Origin: Arthrobotrys musiformis
Lineage: Eukaryota > Ascomycota > Orbiliomycetes > Orbiliales > Orbiliaceae
Length of the DNA: 64,000 nucleotides
Assembly: GCA_036971715.1 (NCBI GenBank)
Contig: JAVHJL010000002.1
Location: forward strand, 2,636,501 to 2,700,500
Direction of reading: 5' to 3'
A program made the translations under genes and the position numbers. Shown piece after piece: positions 11,784 to 20,662 of the stretch. Numbering within the stretch: the first letter of the stretch is position 1; every line of letters begins with the position of its first letter. Under the pieces are notes generated by a model. It was not told the DNA's origin. It was given only the letters and a program-made list of their open reading frames with translations, and did no database searches.

Positions 11784-12157
11784 TTGGTGGTATTTGTATA
11801 TTTATTTTGTATTGATTTTTGGAGGGTTGGAAGTTGTGGTGGAGGGGAGGTCTGTTGGTGGCGTTGGTGGGGTTGAGGTTTGAAGGTGGTTGTTGGAATG
11901 TGGGTTCCGGCGCGTTTGTGGTGGGACAGTGTCGGTACGACTACGACAGGATCCGGGACAGGGATTGGTCGTAATGCTAGCTCCACAGGGTCCAGGGTAT
12001 GCATTCGGTATATAAAATTTCTCGTTTCGAAGCGGGCCATGACAAAATGTAGGGTTTCGCGGACACGAAGGTGAATCAAATCTTGATCGAGTAGATCTTT
12101 AGCGGGCATGGGTATCCATTGAACTTATATTGATACTACTATGCACTATACTTCATG
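11784..12157. other. Intergenic: ALF1 upstream region with an in-frame extension
   Basis: On the minus strand the ALF1 frame has no stop back to an ATG at 12109. The predicted peptide (Pro/His/Gln-rich towards its end) resembles nothing I know, so I treat this as 5' UTR and promoter, with an alternative N-terminus possible. Confidence 0.4.
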
Positions 12158-13096
12158 TCATGTAGTCCGCTCCACGATAGCCCACCAGTTGTCCTTCTCG
12201 TATCCCGAATTTATGACATTCCCTCCCGCCGACTTCACATTATCTTCGAGTTCTCCCTGTTTGTACAGGTGATAATATCTCAGAAATGGCTTCGACCCCT
12301 CAGCCTCCGATTCCTTCTCCGTACTCTCTGTCTTAGACTCGGACTCGGTACTCTTATCCTTCTTCGAGGGCTCTTTAAATTGTTTCGTAAGAACCCAGGG
12401 CACAAGCACATCTTGCTCGGAATTTTCGTCCCATCCTCGCCTCGAGTTCTTCTGCTCGAGTGCCCAAACATATAACAGAGCCTTCCCCTCACCGGCAGGT
12501 TTTAGGAGCTCTAGAATGGATGAAATGGCTTCCACCCTCCTCTCTGGTGACGAAAGATGGTGGATAACGGCTATACTCAAGGCGAAGTCGAATGACGACG
12601 GCTTGTGAGGTTGTGATAAAATGTCTGCTGTAGCAACGTCCTGTGTAGGAGCCTGGTCTTTGGCTATCTTGACTAGGTTTTCACATCTATTTTGAGAAAG
12701 AAAAAAAAAGGTTCTTGGTGTTAGCTGTCGAAGGCATAATAGTAAATGATGTATGACTCAGATACTATATCAAAGAATATGATGGGGATTTACCTGTCGG
12801 AACCAACGATGAAGACATTAGGGTTGACATTCAGATATTTTCCGTTACCGCAGCCGACGTCAATGCCGACGGAGCCGGGAGCTAGGGTGGTGAGGAATTC
12901 ATGGACTATGGGCCAGGGCTAGATCTGGAGATGTTAGTTAGCTTGATCATGCATGAGGATAGTTTAAACTCTCGTAACAGGCAAGCTAATGCTAGGAGGG
13001 ACATGGAATGTATCGTACCTTGTATCTAGTAGCCGAGAAATGAGAGGCTATCTTATCGTAGACCTGGTGAACATGCTGGTCTTCGTATTCTGCCAT
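12158..13096 (-). CDS. TRM9: tRNA (carboxymethyluridine-5-O-)-methyltransferase Trm9
   Basis: Trm9 completes mcm5U at the tRNA wobble uridine. The product starts MAEYEDQHVHQVYDKIASHF and continues SATRYK, then PWP, the family's conserved opening. The SAM motif is GIDVGCGNGKYL, followed by NVFIVGSDR. Later motifs are SIAVIHHLSSPERR and LLKPAGEGKALLYVWALEQ, and the stop follows GGNVINSGYEKDNWWAIVERTT read with its splice context. A Ser/Glu/Lys-rich insertion (about residues 190-220) lies before LRYYHLYKQGELE. Introns lie near 13020-12935 and 12795-12690. The partner Trm112 is not in this window. Confidence 0.93.
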
Positions 13097-13730
13097 CGCG
13101 AGGTAAATATATTATTCTGTTTCGAACGGCCTAGCTTAATGGTTTAATCTAGGAAATGATCGAGTTGAGTCGAGCAGTTGCATTTTGTCTTGGCTTGGCT
13201 GATGTTTGAACAAGCTTTGCAGGGTCTAGTTACATTGGGTACCGTAGGCCTGGCCGGACTAGCACACAGCCATAGCTCCGTGCGACAGCTTCAAATAGAT
13301 TCTCGATATCACGATCCGATTGAATTGTTGTTGTTGAGCATAAAAGATCACGTAGACGAGAAAGGCCTCCAACGCTGAGAGAGCGTGGATTTTCATTTTC
13401 TGTCTATATAACTCTCCTCCATCTCAGCTTTCCTTCTCTTCCTTCTCTTCCTCCCCCTTCCTCCTTCTTCACACCCTTGCTTGTGAGCACAACACAACAA
13501 CACACTCGGCTGCCTTCGCGTGTGTTAACTTTTTTAACACACAACCAGCAACGAAAAAAAAAAAGTTCCGTCTTTTAAAGACATCACCAGCTCCCTCGAC
13601 GCTTCGGAGTTTTCCCCTCCGAGCATCGATTCCCTCCCATTCTCTCTATCTATCTCTCATCAACAGGTCTCCTGTTGATTCCTCCCGCTCTCCCCTTTTT
13701 TTCTCGTCGCTGGCCGGTTCCTTTTCAACG
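13097..13730. promoter_or_regulatory. Divergent TRM9/USP promoter with a CT-rich USP leader
   Basis: From about 13420 to 13480 the + strand is almost pure pyrimidine, a feature common in fungal core promoters. It is followed by a perfect 9-bp inverted repeat at 13520-13542 (GTGTGTTAA against TTAACACAC, 5-nt loop) and a GTCTTT-TAAAGAC palindrome near 13568. Both would lie in the USP 5' leader if transcription starts in the CT tract. Confidence 0.5.
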
Positions 13731-15203
13731 ATGTCGTTGAAAGTGCTGCTTTCGCAGCCAATCCTGTTCGTTCCAGAATCGACCACACAAACAACACATG
13801 CTTCGGCTGTGTCTGTCCCTGTGTCGGTTTCGAGTCTGCTCTCCGCCATTCCCGCAAGTCGGACGCCGGCCATTGCGCTGTCGGGTCCGCAGGGAAGAAC
13901 AGAAGCTTCCGCGGGAAGGACTTCGTCGTCCTTGTCCCCTCCCAACCCGTTGACGTCGGCATATTTGTCGTCGTCTCGTGGTGAAGGGAAGGTGTACAAG
14001 ACGGTGTCGTCTGTACCAAAGAAGAGGGGTTACGAGGCCACTGAGCTGTCTCGGCCCCTGGGTGGCTCACCGATCGTCAAGAGACGTAAGGTCTCCTCTG
14101 ACGCTGAGGTAGCCATCCGGGTCATTGCTGACGTAAGTATTTCCCTCCCTTGTTTATAGCTATTCTAGTATTTATTTTATAATGGATGGTGGCTGACTTT
14201 GTTTGATTACGCTCTACTTAGCCAAAGCTCCAAGGCAGGGGGCTTCAAAACCGCTCCGGGGTGCATTGCTATCGCAATGCAAGTTTACAGGCCCTGGGGC
14301 ATATTCCCGCTTTCCGGGATAAAATCCGGAAGCACAAATGCGCTCGGAACGGGTGTCCGGCGTGTTCTCTCCGGGGGGTATTCCGCGACCATTTCGCAAG
14401 AGATGGCTCAAAGGTACCCTCCCACGAACCAAAGGGACCATTGCAGGCCATTGCGCAGTCTGTAGGTCCCTCGTTCGCAAGGGGGAACCGCCAGGAGGAC
14501 GCCCAGGAGTACATTGGGCTGCTTCTGGACAGGCTGGCAGAGAAGAGCGACGCTGAGTAAGTAGATCCTCCTTTGCATATCCCACAACTCAACATAAGTG
14601 CATATACTAATATCTTTTCTTATTCTACTACCTAGGTGCGGCCTCAAGAGAGAAATCTCAAAGATCTTCGGGGCATCGAAGGTCTCAGAGGTCGAGTGCG
14701 TTAACTGTGGGCGAGTTAGCGCAACACCCAGCGTTGACGACTTGATCGTCATGCTCAATCTGCCGCAGGGGAAGAAGGGGAAGAGGACTTCTTTAGCGAA
14801 GTGCCTCGAGGATTACACGAAGGAGGAGTTTGTCGAGGACTTCCGTTGTGAGTCGTGCGGAAGTTGTGGTGTCAACAAGAGGGTCAGGTTCGTAACCCCA
14901 CCAAAGGTTGCACTGATCTCTCTTGCCCGGTTCGACTGGGAGAAAAACAAGGACAACAGGGCTGTTTCCTTTCCCGAGATGTTGAACTGGGGTGAGTACA
15001 CCAGAGGGCGGTTTGGGGTGAGTGAGCTGACGGCAGTTATCTGCCATATTTCGCCACGGAGGTCATACGGTCACTATGTTGCCTATGTTAACATGGGTAA
15101 CGGCGGGTGGCTCAAGTATGACGACGGGAAGGTTTCTAGGTGCCAGGGCCCCCCAACCAGTCAAGAGAAGGAGGCATACCTTCTCTTGTACTCGATGTTG
15201 TAG
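13731..15203 (+). CDS. Compact ubiquitin-specific protease (USP/UCH family C19)
   Basis: This is a deubiquitinase of about 430 residues in three exons (13731-14132, 14221-14556, about 14636-15203). Exon 1 is a Ser/Thr/Pro-rich leader with a basic RRK patch. The Cys box reads GLQNRSGVHCYRNASLQAL; the usual GNTCY is changed to GVHCY, but the nucleophile Cys is kept. QEDAQEYIGLLLDRL follows. CVNCG and CESCGSCG supply zinc-finger cysteines. The His box is RRSYGHYVAYVN, and WLKYDDGKVSR supplies the third catalytic residue. It ends EAYLLLYSML, as USPs do, so it looks complete and active. The closest general resemblance is to the USP17/36/42 group, not assigned further. Three copies of the downstream stem-loop lie within its exons. 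Confidence 0.85.
13854..13893 (+). repeat. Stem-loop unit inside USP exon 1 (copy A)
   Basis: The unit starts GCAAGT and ends CAGG. The outer stem is CGG/CCG, the inner stem CCGGC/GTCGG, and the loop CATTGCGCT is identical to the main array. It is read in frame as SRTPAIALSGPQG. Its 39-nt body (GC..AG) is a multiple of three, so the frame would survive either retention or removal. Confidence 0.85.
14026..14058 (+). repeat. Diverged stem-loop unit inside USP exon 1 (copy B)
   Basis: An outer GGGG/CCCC stem, an inner CGAGGC/GTCTCG stem and the loop CACTGAGCT keep the array architecture and the invariant loop GC. The peptide EATELSRPLGG is in the same frame phase as copy A. It is more diverged than copy A and could be chance. 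Confidence 0.55.
14262..14281 (+). other. 8-bp inverted repeat at the USP catalytic-Cys codon
   Basis: TGCATTGC and GCAATGCA flank a 4-nt loop, placing the Cys codon of the Cys box in a strong potential hairpin. Confidence 0.6.
14434..14470 (+). repeat. Stem-loop unit inside USP exon 2 (copy C)
   Basis: The outer stem is GGGACC/GGTCCC (6 bp, perfect), the inner stem GCAGGC/GTCTGT (6 bp with G-U pairs), and the loop CATTGCGCA is shared with array units. It encodes GPLQAIAQSVGPS inside the catalytic domain, just before the QEDAQEY box. Confidence 0.8.
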
Positions 15204-15242
15204 GCTCTAAGCCGAAAGACTAACTGTCGCTCTGCTTTCCTC

Positions 15243-17195
15243 GTAAGTCGGAGTCTGGTCATTGCGCTACCAGTCCCGCTGAGTTCCGTGGTTCTCCCCG
15301 TTAAGTCGGAGTTTGATCATTGCGCTATCAAACCCGCAGGGTATGTCTCATCCCCCTAAGTAAGTCGGAGTCTGGTCATTGCGCTATCAGTACCCGCAGG
15401 GAATACCCCCTTGCAGTCCCCGATTTTACTCCTCGCCCGAAGCTCGGCCATCGCGCTGTCGAGATTGTAGGGCCCGTAAGTCGAAGTCCGGCCATTGCGC
15501 TGTCGGTTCTCGCAGGTTTCGTGGTTTGTGTTCAACCGTAAGCCGGTGTCTGGTCATTACGCTATCAGTACCCGCAGGGAGTTTACATATCCTCCTCGGT
15601 AAGACGAAGCTCGACCATTGTGCAGTCGAGATCGCAGTGTTCCATTAACACCCGTAAGTCAGAGTCTGGTCATTACGCTATCAGTACCTGCTAGGTGCCC
15701 TCTTCTCCTGTCTAGTTAGTTATTTGTAAGTCGAAGTTCGGCCATTGCGCTGTCGAAATCGCAAAGTAACTAGCCCCTGCTGAGTCTGGTCATTGTGCAA
15801 TCGGACCGCCGGGTATTCCAGATCATCGTTCTCGGATTCCTTTGCCTGTAAGTCGAAGTCTGGCCATTGCGCTGTCAGTCTCGCTGGGCTCCAAGCCTCC
15901 TCACGTTTAGCCGTAAATCGGAGTCTGGTCATTGCGCTACCAGGCCCGTAGGTTTTGGCTTCCATCCGTCTTCGATAGTCTTTTCCGTAAGTCGGAGTCT
16001 GGCCATTGCGCTGTCAGAACCGCAGGATTCCTTTCCGATCCTCCCTCTCCCAACCCCTGCAGTGTCTGGCCATTGCGCAGTCAGTCCTGTAGGCTTAGCT
16101 CTTGCCCAGAGTCGAACGTCGCCCACCCCGTAAGTCGAAGTCCGGCCATTGCGCTGTCGGTCTCGCAGCCGAGTTCACTATCCCGTCGACCTGTAAACCG
16201 GAGTCTGGTCATTGCGCTATCAGTCCCGTTTGGTTAGCTCCCGCTCGTTGTGTCGATTGTTCATCCAGTCAGTGGAGTCTGGCCATTACGCAGTCAGTAC
16301 CCACAAAGCCTTCTACCATACCACCCTTCACCACCCTCGAGATAGAATATTTCCTTTCCGGAAGTCGGGTTCTGGCCATTGCGCTGTTAGTTCCCGCAGG
16401 ATTGTGCGCTTGAGATTTAGTGTCGCCGCCCTGTCAGCCGGATCCTGGCCATTGCGCTGTCAGAACCGCTTGGGTATCGCTATATTCTCTCCATCGTAAG
16501 TCGAAGTTCGGCCATTGCGCTGTCGTTCTCGCGGATGTCCCCCCCGTAAGTCGCTCCGGCCATTGTGCAGTCGGTCACGCAGGGTTATTCTTCTCGATTT
16601 TTTCCTCTCAAGACGTTTGTAGATGCCCCTATAGACGCTCTTCCGTCTCGGAGTCTGGCCATTGTGCAGTCAGTACCCGCAGACTACGTCGTTGCCATAA
16701 GTCGATGTCCGGCCATTGTGCAGTCGGTCTCGTAGGTATTCTCCCCGTAAGCCGGAGTCTGGTCATTGCGCTGCCAGTACCCGCAGGGTCAAGGCCTTTT
16801 ATGCAGAGTGTCGTCGTCCCCGTAAGTCGGAGTCTGGCCATTGCGCTGTCAGTACCCGCAGGATTATCTTCACGTTCGTCGTCACCACCATAAGTCGAAG
16901 TCCGGCCATTGCGCTGTCGGCCTCGCTGGTGTCCCCCCCCGTAAGTCGGAGTCTGACCATTGCGCTGTCGGAACCGCAAGGGTATCTCGTCCCGTTTCTG
17001 CGAATTGGACTGGCCATCGTGCTGTCGGCCCCGAAAGGCTTTTATTTCTGGAGGTCACTCTGTTCCCATAAGCCGGAGTCTGGTCATTGCGCTACCAGTC
17101 CCGCACGGTTCTTTATCACTACTTCACGCTTCCGGATACGACGTCCCTCCCCCGTAAGTCGGAGTTCCGGCCATTGCGCTGTCGGACCCGTTGGG
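15243..17195 (+). repeat. Array of 30 covarying stem-loop units with unique pyrimidine-rich spacers
   Basis: The typical unit is GTAAGT, CGG, AGT, CTGGC, CATTGCGCT, GTCAG, 2-3 nt, CCG, CAGG. Loop first bases are at 15260, 15318, 15377, 15449, 15493, 15555, 15616, 15671, 15743, 15791, 15865, 15930, 16004, 16071, 16147, 16210, 16284, 16377, 16450, 16513, 16561, 16660, 16714, 16764, 16839, 16907, 16958, 17015, 17085 and 17172. Spacing is 44-99 bp, mean 66. The inner stem occurs as CTGGC/GTCAG, CTGGT/ATCAG, CTGGT/ACCAG, CCGGC/GTCGG, TCGGC/GTCGA, TCGAC/GTCGA and TTGAT/ATCAA. The outer stem occurs as CGG/CCG, CGA/TCG, CAG/CTG and TGG/CCA. Loop positions 7-8 (GC) never change. Reading frames through the array shift between units, so it is not a protein repeat. 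All units are on the + strand, beginning 40 bp after the USP stop. Confidence 0.95.
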
Positions 17196-17221
17196 TTTCT
17201 TCCCTATCAGCTTTCCCGGCC

Positions 17222-17790
17222 CGTTCTTTGGAGAGAGAGAACGAAGAGAGGTCAACGAACGAATAATCTACCCACGGAAATTTTGGAACCGATAATCGGA
17301 TTGCCAGGATTTCATCACATTTCGTTCAGAACAGCACCCGCCGATGCCGCGTCCATGGAGTCAGCGATGACAGTCTACCCCCGGAGTTTTGGAACCGATA
17401 ATCGGATTGCCAGAATCTCACCGCTCATTCGTACGACCACCCGTCGACACAGCGTCCAGCCGACCCGAGACCTTGAAGAGTGCAAGTCAGCGAATGCATA
17501 GTCTTCCCCCGGAGTTTTGGAACCGATAATCGGATTGCCAAAGCTCCACTCCGCCATTCGCAGTCGCCTACAATCGCCCCGTCCAGGCCGTACGCTCAAT
17601 GTTCTTTGGAGAGAGAGAACGAATGACCTACCAGACCGGATCTGAAGGACCTAGCGAAGGAACTTTGTTCTTTTTTCACGCTACGTTGTCTTTCAACCAA
17701 TCCAAGCCTTCTCGGGAAGGGAGAGACCAACGAACGAATAATCCATCTACGAAGTTTTGGAACCGATAATCGGATCGCCAAAGCCTCACT
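17222..17790 (+). repeat. Second repeat family: palindrome CCGAT-A-ATCGG with flanking modules
   Basis: The palindrome occurs at 17289-17299, 17395-17405, 17523-17533 and 17763-17773. Each lies within TTTTGGAA before and ATTGCCA or ATCGCCA after, so an outer TTTGG/CCAAA or TGG/CCA stem also forms. A companion module, GTTCTTTGGAGAGA then GAGAAC, occurs near 17223 and 17600. GAACGAATAATC occurs near 17250 and 17725. Spacing is irregular (106, 128 and 240 bp). Confidence 0.85.
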
Positions 17791-18353
17791 CCGTTCGTTC
17801 ACAAAACCCACCTTTTGCTTTCACCGTTTTGCTTTACCGTTTTTGTTTTTCCTTTCATCATATGCCTGGATTAGCGCTTGCATTGCCCTTCACTATTACA
17901 TATTTACATACTTAATACATTTCCTTCTTAGATATATATAGTCATTGTTTTTGAATTTGGCCTGTACCGCATGATACCCCTGTACATTACCTTACGATTT
18001 TCATTGTTTTTACACCGTCCAGCATCGATATAAGATGCAAAAGACACCAAAAGTTATTTTTACGAAAAGGCGTGGGGCATGGTGTTCATAGAACAGCGCA
18101 TAGATAGCAAAAAAAGAATTCCAAGGCATTATTTCTTTCTTCCTCTTTCCCTCTCTCTCTGTGTGTTTCCTCGTAATTTTTTTTTTCTCTAAGCCCTTAA
18201 AAAAGTGAACAAAAAAAACGGGAGGAGGTCGTTGTTATGAACAAGTTATTTGAAGGTTGTGGGGGAAAAGCGCAGGTAGGTTTTTATACACAAAAAAGAA
18301 GAAGTAATTTTTAAGCTATCAACATGGTTATAAGGTTATTTTTATAGAGGTAT
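17791..18353. other. Intergenic: T-rich region downstream of the repeats, 3' of ATP2
   Basis: T-rich and A-rich runs are present (for example near 18178-18210), and I see no gene. It probably holds the ATP2 3' UTR. Confidence 0.5.
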
Positions 18354-20662
18354 TTACTCCTTAGATTCAGCAATGATCTTCTCGGCCTTGACACGGACCT
18401 CCTGTAGATAATTTGTTAGCAACTATTCGGATTTGATTCAAAGGAGAGGTTTTTTGCAACTTACGTCAATGTTTCCAACCATGTAGAAGGCAGCCTCAGG
18501 GCAGTCGTCCATCTTTCCTTCCAAGATATCCTTGAAGGATCGTAGGGTATCCTTAAGGTCGACAAGCTTACCCTCCATACCAGTGAAAGCCTCAGCGACA
18601 GCGAATGGCTGGGAGAGGAAACGCTGGATGCAACGGGCTCTTGTGACAGTCAACTTGTCTTCAGCGGAAAGTTCGTCCATACCCAAAATGGCAATGATAT
18701 CCTGGAGGGATCGGTAGGCCTGGAGTGTCTGCTGGACCTTGCTGGCAATGTTGTAGTGTTCCTCACCGATGACACGGGGGTCCATGAGACGGGACTTGGA
18801 GTCGAGAGGGTCGACGGCTGGGTAGATACCCAATTCGGAGATACCTCGGGACAAGACAGTGGTGGCGTCCAAATGGGCGAAGGTGGTGGCTGGGGCAGGA
18901 TCAGTCAAGTCGTCAGCTGGGACGTAGACGGCCTGGACGGAGGTAATGGATCCCTTCTTTGTTGTGGTAATACGTTCCTGAAGGAGACCCATATCGGTGG
19001 CAAGAGTGGGCTGGTAACCGACGGCAGATGGGATACGACCAAGAAGGGCAGACACTTCGGAACCGGCCTGGGTGAAACGGAAAATGTTGTCGACCTAGTA
19101 GCCGTTAGTAAAAACGTCTTCCGATAATATACTGGTGATCCGAATTATATGACTTACGAACAACAAGACATCCTGACCTTCGTCGTCACGGAAGTACTCG
19201 GCGACAGTGAGACCTGTAAGAGCGACACGGGCACGGGCTCCTGGGGGCTCGTTCATCTGACCGAAGACCAATGCGACCTTGGATTCACCATCGAGCTGAA
19301 TGACCTCTATAAATCGGAATTAGAATCCATTCGGGATTATGAATACCCATGCTATACGGAAAATTGCCACTTACGAGTTTCCTGCATTTCGTGGTACAAA
19401 TCGTTACCCTCACGAGTACGCTCACCGACACCGGTGAAGACGGAGTAACCACCGTGAGCCTTGGCGATGTTGTTCTGAAATAGCACAATACATTAGTATC
19501 CAGATGGATAAACCCCGAAAGAAACAAGAGAAATGAATAATAGACTTACGATAAGTTCCTGAATGAACACAGTCTTACCGACACCGGCACCACCGAAGAG
19601 ACCAATCTTACCACCACGGGCGTATGGGGCGAGAAGATCGACGACTATTTGTTGATGCAGATGTGAGTGATATATTCCGATATAAAAAATAAAAACAAAG
19701 ATGTTCCGAATTTTGATCACTAACCCTTGATACCAGTGACCAAAATTTCGGCTTCGGTACTCTGCTCAATGAAAGCTGGAGCCTCGGCGTGGATAGGGAG
19801 GTACTTGGTGGCCTTGATGGGACCCCTCTCGTCGATTGGGTCACCAGTGACGTTCATAATACGGCCCAAAGTTCCGGGTCCGACGGGAATCATGATTGGA
19901 TTGCCGGAATCCTTGCACTCAGCACCACGGACGAGACCTTCGGTACCATCCATGGCAATTGTTCGGACGACGTTCTCTCCGAGATGTTGCTATTATTAGG
20001 TCAGCGGGGGAAATTCCTCGGAAGACGAACGCCGGGAAGGAGAAAAATTCGTCATCCCGCGAGAATAATAAATAGGGGCCATACAGCAACTTCCAAGACC
20101 AAACGCTGGCCATTGTTATCGGTGTGAATGGCGTTAAGAATAGGAGGTAATTGGTCAGAGTCGAATTTAACTGTTTGGAAGAACCCGGTGTATATGTTAG
20201 TAAAAAAGTCGCGCGCATTTGTGATATAGTGGGGCCGGAATCGGATCCGAAAAAACGCAAAATACAACATTGGAGGGCACGTACCATCGACGACGGCACC
20301 AATGACCTGATGGATCTTTCCGATGAGAGGAGCATCGGTGCTCTGGAATCGTGCGGATATCAGAGGAGCCGCAGAGGATCTGAAGGTCGGGCGGAGGGAC
20401 GACCTCAGCGTCGCCCGCGAGGCAAGACGTGTGAATCCGCTAATGAAGCGAAGATACCGGTTAGCCAACGTGAACAATGATGAATAGATAGGACCGTGAT
20501 GGGAACCCAATGGGCCAATTGATCGATCTCGGGCTTCACTGGCAAGAGAGACATGTCGTCGAATATCGCTCAGTGCATTCCCGAGATTCGGAGGTGAGGA
20601 AAGAGCGGAACCTCGACGGGCCCACGACAGCGGAACGACGGGAAGACATACTTCTTCAACAT
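18354..20662 (-). CDS. ATP2: Mitochondrial F1F0-ATP synthase subunit beta
   Basis: This is the catalytic F1 subunit. The start codon lies in an 11-nt exon (20662-20652, donor GTATGT) that splices to exon 2 at 20439. This gives MLKNGFTRLASRATLRSS, a good mitochondrial presequence, then ARFQSTDAPLIGKIHQVIG. Other motifs are VKFDSDQLPPILNAI, the P-loop GLFGGAGVGKTV, LLGRIPSAVGYQPTLATDMG, and the C-terminal KAEKIIAESKE read through the last splice. At least eight exons are present. Protein identity is very high over the whole catalytic core. An ORF extending upstream to 20921 runs through intron 1 and is not used. Confidence 0.97.

Noticed and set aside
15243..17195. Classic CRISPR array
   Set aside because: The host is a nuclear eukaryotic genome, repeats are strongly diverged, spacer lengths vary widely, and no cas-like genes lie nearby.
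16716..17501. 261-codon + strand open frame and several similar frames across the hairpin array
   Set aside because: The apparent peptide repeats change frame from unit to unit and run on into the second repeat family. What is conserved is base pairing, not an amino-acid sequence.
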